Shown here in pieces: positions 4,916-5,249 of a stretch of DNA of 5,249 bases. The notes beneath the pieces were generated by a model. That model saw only the letters and a program-made list of their open reading frames with translations. It was not told the origin of the DNA and searched no databases. The position numbers and the translations under genes are program-made. Within the stretch, counting starts at the first letter, position 1, and each line of letters begins with the position of its first letter. This DNA comes from an uncultured Burkholderiales bacterium (GTDB lineage: Bacteria > Pseudomonadota > Gammaproteobacteria > Burkholderiales > Burkholderiaceae_C), in contig CAIODE010000215.1 in the NCBI GenBank assembly GCA_903856875.1, forward strand, positions 1 to 5,249, given 5' to 3'.

Positions 4916-5249
4916 CAGTTTCTCCCCATCAGGCCCGCAGGACGCCAAGCCAGCGTGAAAAGCAAAATTCCAAAAGCCACCGCGGGGGACCACGAGGGAC
5001 CCAAAAAAGTGGAGGTCAAACTTTCTGCCACCCCTAACAAAATAGCGGCGAACAAGGTGCCTGACATGCTGCCCATGCCGCCCAAAACGCAGACTGCAAA
5101 AACACGTCCAATGTATTCACGACCCAAGGCGGGCTCTACCGGCTGAATGATGATCAAGGCGGCGCCCCCCAAGGCGGCTGTCGCGACCGACAGCCCGAAC
5201 GCGATTTGTTTGACCCGAACCGGGTCGACACCCATCAAGCGCAAACCCA
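4915..5249 (-). CDS. livH: Branched-chain amino acid-type ABC transporter permease LivH, C-terminal part
   Basis: This gene runs off the right edge, so its start is missing; 110 C-terminal residues are present. The visible part begins GLRLMGVDPVRVKQIAF, the end of the EAA-like loop and the start of the next membrane helix, as in LivH. It continues with RVFAVCVLGGMGSMSGTLFA and AILLGVAESL, the most conserved LivH signature, and ends WRPAGLMGRN. Three hydrophobic segments are seen: roughly IAFGLSVATAALGGAALIII, the GGMGSMSG region and AVAFGILLFTLAW. The in-frame TTG near 5244 is an internal Leu codon, not a start, because the frame stays open to the window end. The stop overlaps the livM start by one base. 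The operon promoter, and possibly a livK gene, would lie beyond the right edge. Confidence 0.93.
   Translation of the reverse strand, partial: GLRLMGVDPVRVKQIAFGLSVATAALGGAALIIIQPVEPALGREYIGRVFAVCVLGGMGSMSGTLFAAILLGVAESLTSTFLGPSWSPAVAFGILLFTLAWRPAGLMGRN

Noticed and set aside
4916..4993. Upstream extension of livM by 26 residues
   Set aside because: It lies inside livH, has no family similarity, and ATG 4915 has a GGGGAG site at the ideal distance.
1..5249. CRISPR array, tRNA, rRNA, intact transposon or toxin-antitoxin pair
   Set aside because: No regularly spaced repeats, cloverleaf sequences, ribosomal RNA stretches, transposase or small paired genes were seen on either strand.

Overview
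The window holds eight genes: five complete or nearly complete single-copy metabolic genes and most of a branched-chain amino acid type ABC transporter operon. I see no phage gene, intact insertion sequence, CRISPR array, tRNA or rRNA. The protein families, the livH-livM-livG-livF order and the mixed base composition suggest a betaproteobacterium of the order Burkholderiales (Comamonadaceae or Polynucleobacter-like). This is an inference from protein flavour, since no marker gene is present.

Layout. The left edge (2-196, +) is the tail of a VOC/glyoxalase-fold protein, followed by a good intrinsic terminator. Convergent to it, 288-1091 (-) encodes a BtuF/TroA-fold, cobalamin-type substrate-binding protein with no signal peptide. 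A divergent intergenic region (1092-1244) carries a plausible sigma70 promoter and two small palindromes. It leads rightward into a GFA/CENP-V zinc protein (1245-1649) and a glutathione S-transferase (1745-2374). These two genes are AT-rich by eye and share a glutathione/detoxification theme. A stem-loop at 2420-2440 separates them from the convergent transporter operon.

Right half (2444-5249, all on -). Reading 5' to 3' on the minus strand, the order is livH (5' end cut by the window), livM, livG, livF. Every junction overlaps (by 1, 4 and 11 nt), and each internal start has a strong Shine-Dalgarno exactly 6 nt upstream, so translation is tightly coupled. LivH and LivM form the membrane channel, and LivG and LivF are the two ATPases. 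The periplasmic binding protein that would define the ligand is not in the window. LivG has a degenerate ABC signature, while LivF has a canonical one but lacks the Q-loop Gln and the H-loop His. The ATPase pair is therefore predicted to have one canonical and one degenerate nucleotide site.

Overall this is mostly ordinary chromosomal sequence. The points most worth a second look are the signal-less cobalamin-type binding protein, the asymmetric LivG/LivF motifs, and a hairpin plus six-codon minicistron that overlaps the GST start codon.
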